Positions 35,894 through 44,359 of a DNA stretch of 64,000 nt are shown here, piece by piece. Source of the DNA: Rhodohalobacter sp. 614A. GTDB taxonomy: Bacteria; Bacteroidota; Rhodothermia; Balneolales; Balneolaceae. Each line of letters begins with the position of its first letter. Positions within the stretch are counted from its first letter, which is position 1. A program made the position numbers and the translations under genes. The notes below the pieces were generated by a model. The model ran no database searches. It was not told where the DNA came from and was given only the letters and a program-made list of their open reading frames with translations. The stretch is taken from NCBI RefSeq assembly GCF_021462415.1, contig NZ_JAKEDS010000001.1:654273-718272 (forward strand), written 5' to 3'.

Positions 35894-37141
35894 ATGAACC
35901 GATTTAAAAGTATTCTCCTTTTTTATTCATTTCTATTTCTTTGCGCAGGCTGCTCCGGCACAGATTCCCATCCTGAAAAGAAAACCATTTTTATTTTGGT
36001 GGATGGAATTTCCGCTGAAGTCATCGAATCCGTTGAAACGCCAAATCTTGATTCGATCATTGCCGCCGGATCGTACAGCCGGGCGTACGTCGGAGGTGAA
36101 GTGGGTGGATATTCCGAATCGCCTACAGTTTCAGCGGTTGGCTACAATCATCTTTTAGCCGGGGTGTGGTCGAACAAACACAATGTGTATGACAATGACA
36201 TCGAAAACCCCAATTACAATTATTGGAATATATTTCGGCTTTTTAAAAATCAATATCCGGAAAAGAAGGTTGCCATCTTCTCCTCCTGGACGGATAACCG
36301 TACAAAACTGATCGGGGAGAAACTTCCTGAAACCGGTAATTTCGAAATGGACATCGCCGTTGACGGGCTGGAGCTTGATTCTCTTAACTATCCTCACGAA
36401 GACGGATATATCCAAAAAATTGATGATGAGATTTCAAAGCAAGCTGCGGAGAGTTTAGCGAATGAGTCTCCCGATCTTTCCTGGGTGTATCTCTGGTATC
36501 CAGATGATACCGGCCACAATTTTGGTGAAACGGAGGAGTATTTTGAATCAATCCGGGTGGCTGATCAACAAATCGAGAGAATCCGGAAAGCTGTTCAGGA
36601 GCGTGAGAAGAATTACAACGAGGATTGGTTGATGGTTGTGACCACCGATCACGGCCGCAGTTTGCCGGACGGAAAGGGTCACGGCGGCCAAAGTGAGAGA
36701 GAACGAACCACGTGGATCGCAATCCATGCGGATAATCTGAATTCCTATTTCCATGAATCCAAACCGGCCATGGTGGATATTTACCCGACCATTGCGAGAC
36801 ATATGGAAATCGATATTCCGCCACATATCCAAAGGGAACTGGATGGGGTTCCTCTTACGAATGAAATTTCCATTTCGGACGCCTCCGCAGATTTTAACCC
36901 GGAAAATCAATCCATCTCACTGAAATGGAAGTCATGGGAAAATAGCGGAAACGTAAATATTTACCTGACAACGACGAATCATTTCAACGCCGGAGAAAAG
37001 GACTCTTATACACAGGTTGCCGATGTACCTGTCTCCTCAGAAGAAGCAATTATTGATGTAAGAGATCACTCATCAGAGTTTTACAAAGTAGTTTTGGAAG
37101 CTCCGAACAATACCTTAAACCGCTGGGTCATCGTGAATTAA
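35894..37141 (+). CDS. Alkaline-phosphatase-superfamily lipoprotein (NPP-like)
   Basis: 415 residues. Signal peptide with lipobox LCAGC. The catalytic core begins IFILVDGISAEVIE (metal-binding Asp), then SPTVSAVGYNHLLAGV with the Thr/Ser nucleophile region, YPDDTGHNFG, TTDHGRSLPD and GHGG, the metal ligands of nucleotide pyrophosphatase/phosphodiesterase-type enzymes. A C-terminal beta-sandwich of about 90 residues follows. It should hydrolyse a phosphomono- or diester in the periplasm or at the surface. The substrate is unknown. It begins 23 bases after the deacylase stop, so they are probably cotranscribed. Confidence 0.88.
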   Translation: MNRFKSILLFYSFLFLCAGCSGTDSHPEKKTIFILVDGISAEVIESVETPNLDSIIAAGSYSRAYVGGEVGGYSESPTVSAVGYNHLLAGVWSNKHNVYDNDIENPNYNYWNIFRLFKNQYPEKKVAIFSSWTDNRTKLIGEKLPETGNFEMDIAVDGLELDSLNYPHEDGYIQKIDDEISKQAAESLANESPDLSWVYLWYPDDTGHNFGETEEYFESIRVADQQIERIRKAVQEREKNYNEDWLMVVTTDHGRSLPDGKGHGGQSERERTTWIAIHADNLNSYFHESKPAMVDIYPTIARHMEIDIPPHIQRELDGVPLTNEISISDASADFNPENQSISLKWKSWENSGNVNIYLTTTNHFNAGEKDSYTQVADVPVSSEEAIIDVRDHSSEFYKVVLEAPNNTLNRWVIVN

Positions 37142-37590
37142 ATCCCTTTGAAAAGCTGACTCAGATCAAGGGATTTCAACTGCTTTTTACTGGATACAAG
37201 TGACAAGTACGTTACAGCGAGTGATTCTTTCCCAAAACCCAGAACCGTACTCACCAAACCGAAGGATCGCGGATATTCTGCCGGATCGGTTTTTTCGGTG
37301 ATTTTCTCCCAGATCACTTCCTCCAAAACGTTGAAAGCCGTGTGAACTTCATGCAGGTCAAAATGCTGGCGATATCTCTCGTTCGCAATTTTTTCGGCAA
37401 ACTCTACCATGGGAATCAGGTTTTTGGTACGGATACATTCCACGGAAATATCAAAAAGGCGGGTTAATCGCTCCCTGTTCGTCTCTTCATCGCTTTCCCT
37501 GTAATGCTTCAGCGGACTTCGGGCAAGTCCCTCGGTGGCCAATGCTAAAATACTCTCTCGTTCTTGTTGCAAAAAATGATGTAAATGCAT
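37138..37590 (-). CDS. RsbRD-N-terminal-like helical protein
   Basis: 150 residues, all-helical by composition, without export signal. The pattern ERLTRLFDISVECIRTKN, FAEKIANERYRQHFDLHEVHTAFNVLEEVIW, and the final SLVSSKKQLKSLDLSQLF resembles the globin-like N-terminal domain of RsbR/RsbRD sigma-B regulators, here as a stand-alone protein. A sensory or regulatory role is possible; the assignment rests on the helix pattern only. It converges on the phosphatase-superfamily gene with a 4-base overlap. Confidence 0.65.
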   Translation of the reverse strand: MHLHHFLQQERESILALATEGLARSPLKHYRESDEETNRERLTRLFDISVECIRTKNLIPMVEFAEKIANERYRQHFDLHEVHTAFNVLEEVIWEKITEKTDPAEYPRSFGLVSTVLGFGKESLAVTYLSLVSSKKQLKSLDLSQLFKGI

Positions 37591-37665
37591 CTTTCATCTC
37601 CTGTTGTTAATGATTGCACTCATTAAAACGTTAGGAGAGTTTGATGAAGATGATGTGAAAGTCAG

Positions 37666-38577
37666 TTATTCAAATATCTCAAGTAATTCGTAGTTTATTT
37701 TTTCTTTTCCTGTCACAAATTTAGTTCGATGCTTTTGCAAATGTAATTCACATGTTTCATTGAGAAACTTTCGATCATACTCAATTAATGTTTCTTCATC
37801 AAGATCAGGATTTATAAATCCTGATCTTTTTTTTCCAGAAATTGTCTGTATTTCAAATTTGCCAGAGTCCAACAAAATACCTCGCAGTATACCTGTTAAA
37901 AAAACATCCTCAGATTCATCACTAGTCTTAGTTACTCTTTGGTAAGCCTCTGCTACCTTTGGTTCCTTAATTTCAAGACCTAGATCATGACACTCTATTT
38001 TTAACATTGAATTTTCGTCATATAATTCTTCTAAGAAGTTTTTTAAATGAGATAAGTTACGTTTTGGGGTGTTTTCAATCGCTTTTTCAAATGTATTGTC
38101 ATCTATAGAAGTATCTTGTATTAATTTTGCAACATTTTTCATTGCTTCAGTCATATCTTGAGCATCAAATAAGTCTTCAGACTCAATCTGACTTAGTTCT
38201 ACTCCAAAAGACCCAATGGGAAGCGCTGTTAAATATAAATCACTTGCTATGCCTTTCTTTGGAGCACCTCTTTTACCAACTTTTCCAAAGCGAATTAAAG
38301 CTGCTTGGGTTCTTACCATTTCTTGAAATGGCTTCAGTGTTTTACCAAGAAAAGTAGATTTTATGCCCATTGAACCCACGACAGCATCACCACTGAATAA
38401 CAACCTTACTTTTGCCTCGTAACTTTCGGAGGAAAGCGATTTTAATTCGCTTTCTAACTCATTAAGCTTCTCCTTCAAGCTTTCAGCCATTATGGGATGA
38501 TCAACAACCATTTCTAATAATCTTTCAGTATCGATTATTTGGGCTTTAATATTCTCTATTTTTTGGTAGAGGCTCAT
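37666..38577 (-). CDS. Coiled-coil protein paired with a nucleotidyltransferase-like gene
   Basis: 303 residues, not recognised. Seen: a predicted coiled coil at the N-terminus (about 1-55, with KLNELESELKSL), a conserved-looking centre (KVRLLFSGDAVVGSMGIKS, then LYLTALPIGSFGVEL), an acidic helical part, and a C-terminal segment containing GILLDSGKFEI and SGFINPDLDEETL. No signal or membrane helix. Its start overlaps the stop of the nucleotidyltransferase-like gene by four bases (ATGA), so they are translated together. Sampled lines here are 30-35% GC, against about 43% in the phosphatase gene to the left. This suggests acquisition by transfer. A toxin-antitoxin or defence role is only a hypothesis. 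Confidence 0.6.
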   Translation of the reverse strand: MSLYQKIENIKAQIIDTERLLEMVVDHPIMAESLKEKLNELESELKSLSSESYEAKVRLLFSGDAVVGSMGIKSTFLGKTLKPFQEMVRTQAALIRFGKVGKRGAPKKGIASDLYLTALPIGSFGVELSQIESEDLFDAQDMTEAMKNVAKLIQDTSIDDNTFEKAIENTPKRNLSHLKNFLEELYDENSMLKIECHDLGLEIKEPKVAEAYQRVTKTSDESEDVFLTGILRGILLDSGKFEIQTISGKKRSGFINPDLDEETLIEYDRKFLNETCELHLQKHRTKFVTGKEKINYELLEIFE

Positions 38578-39134
38578 ATCTGCAACTGATTTAAATAATC
38601 CATCGCATGCTTATCATCTATAGGTGTATTAAGTGAAATTCTTAAAATACCTTTCCATACCTTATTTCTGTTATGCGAGAATAGTTGAAGCCAATATCGC
38701 GTTGCTTCTACTGTTACATCTGGTTTAAAACTATAATCAATTGGATAATGATCAACATTAAATGATTGTTTAGACAATGCAGGATTAACAAATTCTGGAA
38801 ATGATTGACGAATACTTGCTTGTTGTGACATATCTAGTTTTCCAAAAAATGTTACCACATCAATGTCATTTGGTGATCGATTCTCTGATACTTCAACGTT
38901 TTCAAGAAAACTTCCGTCTATCCATTGGAAACCATAAATGATTCCTAATTGATTCATTCTTTCACGAAAACTTATAAATCCTTTGAGGATCTCAATCCTT
39001 TTATAATTGATAGCAAACTTATGACAAAGTTCCAATATGCTGCATGAATAGGGGGATAAGTCACTACGATCTACTGGATTGCCTAAATGTGGTGGCAAAA
39101 CATGATTATGATCAAAGTCAGGAATTGGACTCAT
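38574..39134 (-). CDS. DUF6932-like nucleotidyltransferase-fold protein
   Basis: 186 residues. The N-terminal IPDFDHNHVLPPHLG and the motif FQWIDGSFLENVEVSENRSPNDIDVVTFF fit a minimal nucleotidyltransferase (GS followed after a loop by DID metal ligands), as in proteins annotated DUF6932. The C-terminal half has HYPIDYSFKPDVTVEATRYWLQLFSHNR and may be a substrate or partner domain. It is the first gene of a two-gene unit with the coiled-coil gene. It could transfer a nucleotide to RNA or protein, in the manner of MNT toxins or antitoxins. The activity is inferred. Confidence 0.65.
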   Translation of the reverse strand: MSPIPDFDHNHVLPPHLGNPVDRSDLSPYSCSILELCHKFAINYKRIEILKGFISFRERMNQLGIIYGFQWIDGSFLENVEVSENRSPNDIDVVTFFGKLDMSQQASIRQSFPEFVNPALSKQSFNVDHYPIDYSFKPDVTVEATRYWLQLFSHNRNKVWKGILRISLNTPIDDKHAMDYLNQLQI

Positions 39135-39549
39135 GATAGTGATGGAATGATTTAATTATTGCTGTACCAATATGGTGATGAATTGCTTTGATTTTCATCA
39201 ATTATAATCTAACACAATTGTTTTAACAAATTTACTACATAAACCGGAACACCCCGAAATTCTGTATTTCATAAAAATTCTCATCAAACGGACTCCATGA
39301 CCAAAGGGTTTCGCCTTCATCATGATCAATTCTATAGAGGTGGGCGTGCCATATGCTATCGGATTTGGGGTAGATGTTCTTCAACAGATACATCAGGTTA
39401 AACGGAAAAAACATTTCAGACTATCCATAAATTGGGTTTAGTAGTTAACTTTCCTTTCAAAATAAATGGATTTCAAAAGAGGGAATTTGATCGAAAATTG
39501 ATTTCTCTTTGTTATCCTTTAAAATTCATAAAAACAAAAACCATTTATT
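39135..39549. other. Intergenic region left of the NmrA-like gene
   Basis: 415 bases. The right of the AT-rich patch holds the CBM9 fragment described at 39235-39414; the remainder, including the promoter of the NmrA-like gene, shows no further gene, RNA or repeat. Confidence 0.5.
39235..39414 (-). pseudogene. Fragment of a CBM9-like carbohydrate-binding protein gene
   Basis: A leftward frame of 59 codons from an ATG at 39414 encodes IWHAHLYRIDHDEGETLWSW, then SPFDENFYEIQNFGVFRF, matching the C-terminal end of CBM9-like domains. Compare WRLNFSRVEW ... WVWSPQG ... ERWGIVQF in the complete gene at 21309-22451. Everything N-terminal is missing and the ATG is probably fortuitous. It lies beside the AT-rich accessory patch, so it is likely a leftover of a gene broken by insertion or deletion. 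Confidence 0.6.
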
Positions 39550-40422
39550 ATGATTTTAATTACAGGAGCAAACGGACACCTGGGCTCAGCAGCAATCGAT
39601 CAACTTCTTAAGAAAAATCCGGATGCGGATATTGCCGGATTGGTGAGAAGCGAAGAAAAAGGAAAAGAATTGAAAGCCAAAGGAGTGGAATTGAGGTTCG
39701 GGGATTATTTAGATCCGGCCTCTCTTGAAAAAGCATTTGACGGAATAGACGTTCTGGCATTTATTTCATCAGGTACGCTGAAGGACCGGCAGGCGCAACA
39801 TAAGAATGTGGTTGATGCGGCGAAGAAAAAAGGAATCAGACACATATTTTATACCGGAATCAGCAAGGCAGACGAGCGGTTGAGTCCGCTTGCGTTTGAT
39901 CACGATGCCACGGAAAAAATGATTAAAGACGCCGGCATTCCATTTACCATTTGCCGAAATACCATTTACCTCGAGTTTTTCCCTATGTTTTGGGGCAATG
40001 CGATTGAAACCGGAATGTGGACGTTTCCCGGCGGCGGTTACAAACAAAACCTTGCTCTCCGCTCCGAAATGGCTGAAGCCCTTGGAAATGCTCTGGCCGA
40101 TCATGAAAAGCATCAAAACAAAATTTACGATTTTGCCGCCAGCCAGGCGTACACGTTTGATGAATATGCCGATGCCATGAGCGAGGCCGCCGGAAAGAAA
40201 ATCACTTATACGGATGTATCGGTTGATGCATTCGTGGAACAACTGAAAAAAGCCGGACTGCCGGATGAACAGATTGGAATGACCCAGATTGTTTCCACAC
40301 TTTTTGCCAATGGCGGCGCCCATCTTGAAAGCAACGACATGGCAAATCTTTTGGGACGCCATCCCAAAAACATCCTGAAATTCGTGAAGGAAGCTGTAAC
40401 ATCAAAAAATGAAAATAAGTAA
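39550..40422 (+). CDS. NmrA-like/QorB-type NAD(P)-binding oxidoreductase
   Basis: 290 residues, atypical SDR. The N-terminal ILITGANGHLGSAAIDQLL nucleotide loop, LRFGDYLDPASLEKAF, VLAFISSGTL, and FTICRNTIYLEFFP fit the group of NmrA/QorB quinone-oxidoreductase-like proteins, which often lack the catalytic Tyr-Lys of classic SDRs. It may reduce quinones or act as a redox sensor. Its TAA shares a base with the ATG of the DinB-like gene, so the two are coupled. Confidence 0.87.
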   Translation: MILITGANGHLGSAAIDQLLKKNPDADIAGLVRSEEKGKELKAKGVELRFGDYLDPASLEKAFDGIDVLAFISSGTLKDRQAQHKNVVDAAKKKGIRHIFYTGISKADERLSPLAFDHDATEKMIKDAGIPFTICRNTIYLEFFPMFWGNAIETGMWTFPGGGYKQNLALRSEMAEALGNALADHEKHQNKIYDFAASQAYTFDEYADAMSEAAGKKITYTDVSVDAFVEQLKKAGLPDEQIGMTQIVSTLFANGGAHLESNDMANLLGRHPKNILKFVKEAVTSKNENK

Positions 40423-40934
40423 TGTCCAATTCAGCGCTAACCGATGAAATTATTGATCATGCTGTTTACCGTTTGAATGAAAATACTCCACGAATCAAAA
40501 AGTGTCTGGATCAATTGACGGAAGAAGAAATCTGGAAAAGGCCGAATGAATCCTCCAATAGTGTGGGGAACCTGATTCTTCATCTCTGTGGGAATATTAC
40601 CCAGTATACAATCTCATCTCTCGGCGGCAAAAAAGACAGTCGCAAACGGGATATGGAGTTTGATACGAGAGGCGGTTATTCCAAAGCCGAATTGTTTGAG
40701 AAGTTGAGTTCAACGGTAGATGAAGCTGTTGAAGTCATCAAAAACCTGAATGAAGATGCCTTGATGAAAATTCGAAGCGTACAGGGATTCGAATATTCTG
40801 GCGTTGGAAATATTATTCACGTGGTGGAGCATTACTCGTATCACACCGGACAAATTGCATTCTGGACCAAACTGTTGAAGGACCAGGATTTGGGATTTTA
40901 TGACGGCGTGGATTTGAATGCAAAGAATAAGTGA
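40422..40934 (+). CDS. DinB/DUF1572-like metal-binding helical protein
   Basis: 170 residues of the DinB four-helix fold. Three histidines in the expected spacing, in LILHLCGNITQY and VVEHYSYHTGQIAFWTK, form the metal site. Members of the superfamily include thiol transferases, but most have no known reaction, and none can be named here. Translation starts at the ATG overlapping the previous stop (TAATG). Confidence 0.85.
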   Translation: MSNSALTDEIIDHAVYRLNENTPRIKKCLDQLTEEEIWKRPNESSNSVGNLILHLCGNITQYTISSLGGKKDSRKRDMEFDTRGGYSKAELFEKLSSTVDEAVEVIKNLNEDALMKIRSVQGFEYSGVGNIIHVVEHYSYHTGQIAFWTKLLKDQDLGFYDGVDLNAKNK

Positions 40935-40947
40935 TAAATGACGTAAG

Positions 40948-40980
40948 CCATTGCGAGCGAGTGTAGCGACCGCAGCAATC
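40948..40980. repeat. Half copy of a dispersed palindromic repeat
   Basis: CCATTGCGAGCGAGTGTAGC followed by a run ending in GCAATC matches the left arm of the complete element at 45711-45798 (GTCATTGCGAATGAAATGAAGCAATC). It lies between the DinB-like gene and the convergent beta-barrel gene. Confidence 0.6.
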
Positions 40981-41040
40981 CTCAAACTTTTTGCCGGATG
41001 GAGATTACACCAAAAGCATCCCTTTGGGGTGATCACAAAC

Positions 41041-42288
41041 TCAATAACTCCATTTCAACCGAAAATAGATGACATTTGGCGTTCTCACAAAATCAGAAAA
41101 AGCAGAGCCTTTCAACAACTGGGCAAGTACCATAAAATCAATATTATTCGACAGAGAATGGCTTACCTGAGGAATGAGAATCACCATTTTTTTTGTAAAA
41201 CTGCCGAGTATTCCACCGCTGATAGTTGTTAAAGGAGTAAACGGATAGGAGGCATTGAAAAAATAACCTGTTTTGGAAATAAACAGATTATTCGCTGTGG
41301 GTGGCTGAGTGAGCTCAAACAGGCTGTTTCCCTGGTCATCATGCCCTCCATTGTATAAGAATTCCGTCTGAGCGTAAACGGAATTGGAAAACATGTAATC
41401 AAAACCTATGGTTGAAGTTATATTTCCCCTTTGATTTAGCAGATCTTCCTCGGGGCGGAAATAGGTTATTTCTCCTTTAAATCCGGCATCTTCAATATAT
41501 CCGGCCCAACCAAACCCCAGCGCAACCTTGTCGAGATAGTGCCCGCCAATAAACTGCAGATCGTATTGATTCCAATTGGTCCGGTACATGCCGGCAATCA
41601 CCATTTGCTCAAAATCATCAGCCATGCTAAACCCAACTTCAATACTTGATGCGAAATCGAGATTGTATATCAGGTTGGCCCCGTCTATTCCGGGACGTTC
41701 TTCGTAATCAAAATCAAGAAAAGCGTAGTTGTTGAACAGGTCATTCGGGTTCCATACATAAGTTTTCCCCCAGTTAATTCGCATGCGTCCTGCGTAGGCT
41801 TCAACAGGACCATTAAAATAACTGAGGTGCAGGCGGTCGATCTGGGAATGTAGCAATGATTTTCCATCATCAATCCACACCCAGGATAGATCCGCATAGT
41901 TGACATCCCTCTCATATAAAAATTCCAAACCCAGGGTATTTTCAACATTAAAGCCGTTTAGCAGACGGGTTCTGAGGTCTGCATTCAGCTCAAGATTTGG
42001 GGTGAATCTCCACTCAGTCTCAAACCTGTGATGCAAAATATTATCGTATCGTACGGTGGATAAGCTGTTACTTAATGATACCTGCCCCAGCTCTTTTAAA
42101 TATCCGCTGATGTCCAGAAATTTTTCCTGGGCATGCGCTGTGAAAGGTGAGTGAATACAAAACAGAAAGAAAAGCAGGACAAGAATTTTCCTGTGAGACC
42201 TGGTCAACACTTTTAAAAAAATGGACTGAATTTCCGTCTCACCATCATCCTCGCTAAATTCTTCTTTGCATTGAAAAAAAGTACTCAT
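41041..42288 (-). CDS. Outer-membrane beta-barrel protein of the ABC-transport cluster
   Basis: 415 residues. After a polar N-terminus of about 33 residues comes an export signal (ILVLLFFLFCIHSPFTAHAQ); a GTG at about 42210 would give a more usual length. The mature part is rich in alternating beta strands, with SQIDRLHLSYFNGPVEAYAGRMRINWGK and a terminal aromatic strand (VIYFRLKWSY), as in porin-like barrels. No family was recognised with certainty. Its start overlaps the ATPase stop by four bases (ATGA), linking it to the ABC set as an outer-membrane component. Confidence 0.78.
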   Translation of the reverse strand: MSTFFQCKEEFSEDDGETEIQSIFLKVLTRSHRKILVLLFFLFCIHSPFTAHAQEKFLDISGYLKELGQVSLSNSLSTVRYDNILHHRFETEWRFTPNLELNADLRTRLLNGFNVENTLGLEFLYERDVNYADLSWVWIDDGKSLLHSQIDRLHLSYFNGPVEAYAGRMRINWGKTYVWNPNDLFNNYAFLDFDYEERPGIDGANLIYNLDFASSIEVGFSMADDFEQMVIAGMYRTNWNQYDLQFIGGHYLDKVALGFGWAGYIEDAGFKGEITYFRPEEDLLNQRGNITSTIGFDYMFSNSVYAQTEFLYNGGHDDQGNSLFELTQPPTANNLFISKTGYFFNASYPFTPLTTISGGILGSFTKKMVILIPQVSHSLSNNIDFMVLAQLLKGSAFSDFVRTPNVIYFRLKWSY

Positions 42289-42968
42289 CTTCGTTCATCC
42301 GAATCGATTTTGCCATCCACCAGTGTAACAACTCTCCTTGCACGATCAATAACCCGCTGATCGTGCGTAGAAAACACAAAGGTCATCTGTTCCCTTTCAT
42401 TCAACTCCAGCATCATATCAAGCAATTCGGCTGTAGAAACAGAATCGAGATTAGCCGTTGGCTCGTCTGCTAATACAAATGCCGGCCTGGAAGCCAAAGC
42501 CCTGGCCACCGCTACACGCTGCTGCTGTCCGCCGGAAAGTTCGGACGGGCGTTTGTTGATTTTATCCTCCAGACCAACTTCTTTCAACAACTCAATGCTT
42601 TTTTCCCTGCATTCTTTGGAGGGACGGCCCTGCATCTGCATAATAAAAGAGACGTTTTCGAGAGCGGTTAGTACGGGGATCAGGTTGTACGCCTGGAACA
42701 CAAATCCAATATGATTCAGCCTGAAATTGATCAGTTTTCGGTCTGATAATGTGCTTAAGTCTGTGTCCTGAATTAAAGCTGTACCCTCAGTTGGCTCATC
42801 CAATCCGCCAATAATGTTGAGAAGTGTGGTTTTACCTGAACCGGACGGACCCACAATTGAGGTAAATTCACCTTTCTCTATCGTCAGATCTACTCCGCGA
42901 AGCGCATGTACAGGAACCTGATCGGAGTTATAAACTTTCGTTAATCCAGTTGTTGATATGACTGACAT
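42285..42968 (-). CDS. LolD/MacB-type ABC transporter ATP-binding protein
   Basis: 227 residues: Walker A GPSGSGKT (40-47), signature LSGGQQQR (144-151), Walker B LADEPTANLD (DEP at 168-170) and the H-loop FSTHDQRV. The sequence class is that of LolD and MacB, which drive FtsX-type permeases that move lipoproteins or other envelope substrates without crossing the inner membrane in the usual way. Two FtsX permeases are encoded upstream and an outer-membrane barrel downstream. Confidence 0.94.
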   Translation of the reverse strand: MSVISTTGLTKVYNSDQVPVHALRGVDLTIEKGEFTSIVGPSGSGKTTLLNIIGGLDEPTEGTALIQDTDLSTLSDRKLINFRLNHIGFVFQAYNLIPVLTALENVSFIMQMQGRPSKECREKSIELLKEVGLEDKINKRPSELSGGQQQRVAVARALASRPAFVLADEPTANLDSVSTAELLDMMLELNEREQMTFVFSTHDQRVIDRARRVVTLVDGKIDSDERR

Positions 42969-42977
42969 GGCGGTTGA

Positions 42978-43121
42978 GTTACGGGTGGCGGGTTTTATGT
43001 TGCGGGATGAAACTTTGCCAATTCGCGGTTTTGTGTTTGATTGCTATTAATTGGCTCGCAACTGTTTTCATGATGACTTATCTGTTTGATTTCTGGTTAC
43101 GCGAAACACACGACCCGTAAC
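42978..43121. repeat. Intergenic inverted repeat inside the ABC operon
   Basis: GTTACGGGT at 42978-42986 has its exact complement ACCCGTAAC at 43113-43121, enclosing about 126 bases that also hold related GC-rich words (GGCGGG, TTGCGGG, GTTACGCG). It separates the ATPase from the first permease and looks like a small dispersed element. Function unknown. Confidence 0.4.
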
Positions 43122-43134
43122 CTGAAACACGTTT

Positions 43135-44358
43135 TCAATTAAATTTCCTGATGGCCTGCACTGGTTTCAGTTTCAACGTTCGCCAGGCCGGATACAGCGC
43201 AGAAAAAAGCGCAGCTACAGCTATCATCAGCATAATGTTTACATAGTACGGCCACGATAACGAAGGATAAACCACCGTTCCGATTCCATACTGGTTTAAC
43301 CCCTGTGCAAACGCGCTGAGATCAATTCCCACATTCCCGAAATAGGTGATACAAAGCCAGCTTATGAATAATCCAACCGGAGCCCCGACCATCGTCAGAA
43401 ATACGGTTTCAATCATCACCATGCTGAATGTTCTTGCTTTGTTCATGCCAATGGCCCTCAGCATTCCAAGTTCGCGTGTACGTTCTAAAACGGCCATTAA
43501 CATTGTGTTAATTATGCTGAATACTAAACCGATGATGATGATGATCATGACGATGTACAGTGTGAGATCCATCATATCAAAAGTATATCTCAAATCGGGG
43601 GCGATGTCTCTCCATGTTTTTACTTCAACATCGGGAAACTCCTCGCGGATCTGAGCGGCATATGTTTCAGCCATTGCAAGATCTTCGATATCAATTCTGA
43701 TGTTGTGAATGGCATCCATATTTCCAAGCAGGCGATTGAGATCCTCCTGCAGTACAAAAACACTTCCTTCATCAATCTGGTCGACAAAACTATCATAAAT
43801 GCCGGTTACACGGAATGCTCCTCCCGTGATGTCTCCGGTAACATCCTGGAAACTGAGTACCATTCTTGATCTCAAATCCAGATCGAGCCTTTCGGCCAAT
43901 TTTATGCCGATGAGAATCGGGTTCCGAGCCGTGCTGTCCGGCATGGCGCCGGCTGTAATGTACTGTTCAATTGCTACTGATGTATCTGCGCCGACATCGA
44001 TTCCATAAATGGTTACCCCAAAGCTGCTGTGCGGACTTTGGGCCAAACCGGTTGCCACACTTTTTGCGGAAATCCGTTCAACGAATGGTTCGTCCTGCAA
44101 ACTTTGAATCAGTTCGTCTTTATCGGGAATGGAATATTTCGGATTATAAAGATCTCCAAACTGCGGATGCTCAATTTGAATATGCCCGATGTACAATTCG
44201 ATCTGGTTCTGCAGGTAATCCTCCAGCAGGCCATTGAAAAAACCCGCACAAAAAATGCCCGCCCAGGTACCAAGCAGTACGGCAACGATCACGACCCCGC
44301 TGCGCGCCGGATTTCTCCAGACATTTTTCCACCCGAGTTTTATGATATTCACGACCAT
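43135..44358 (-). CDS. FtsX-type ABC permease (second)
   Basis: 407 residues: one N-terminal membrane helix, a periplasmic domain of about 230 residues (MacB-like core), then three C-terminal helices including NTMLMAVLERTRELGMLRAIGM, the diagnostic FtsX/LolC segment with ELGMLRAIG. It starts one base after the stop of the other permease. The two probably form a heterodimer powered by the LolD-like ATPase. Confidence 0.93.
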   Translation of the reverse strand: MVVNIIKLGWKNVWRNPARSGVVIVAVLLGTWAGIFCAGFFNGLLEDYLQNQIELYIGHIQIEHPQFGDLYNPKYSIPDKDELIQSLQDEPFVERISAKSVATGLAQSPHSSFGVTIYGIDVGADTSVAIEQYITAGAMPDSTARNPILIGIKLAERLDLDLRSRMVLSFQDVTGDITGGAFRVTGIYDSFVDQIDEGSVFVLQEDLNRLLGNMDAIHNIRIDIEDLAMAETYAAQIREEFPDVEVKTWRDIAPDLRYTFDMMDLTLYIVMIIIIIGLVFSIINTMLMAVLERTRELGMLRAIGMNKARTFSMVMIETVFLTMVGAPVGLFISWLCITYFGNVGIDLSAFAQGLNQYGIGTVVYPSLSWPYYVNIMLMIAVAALFSALYPAWRTLKLKPVQAIRKFN

Positions 44359-44359
44359 A

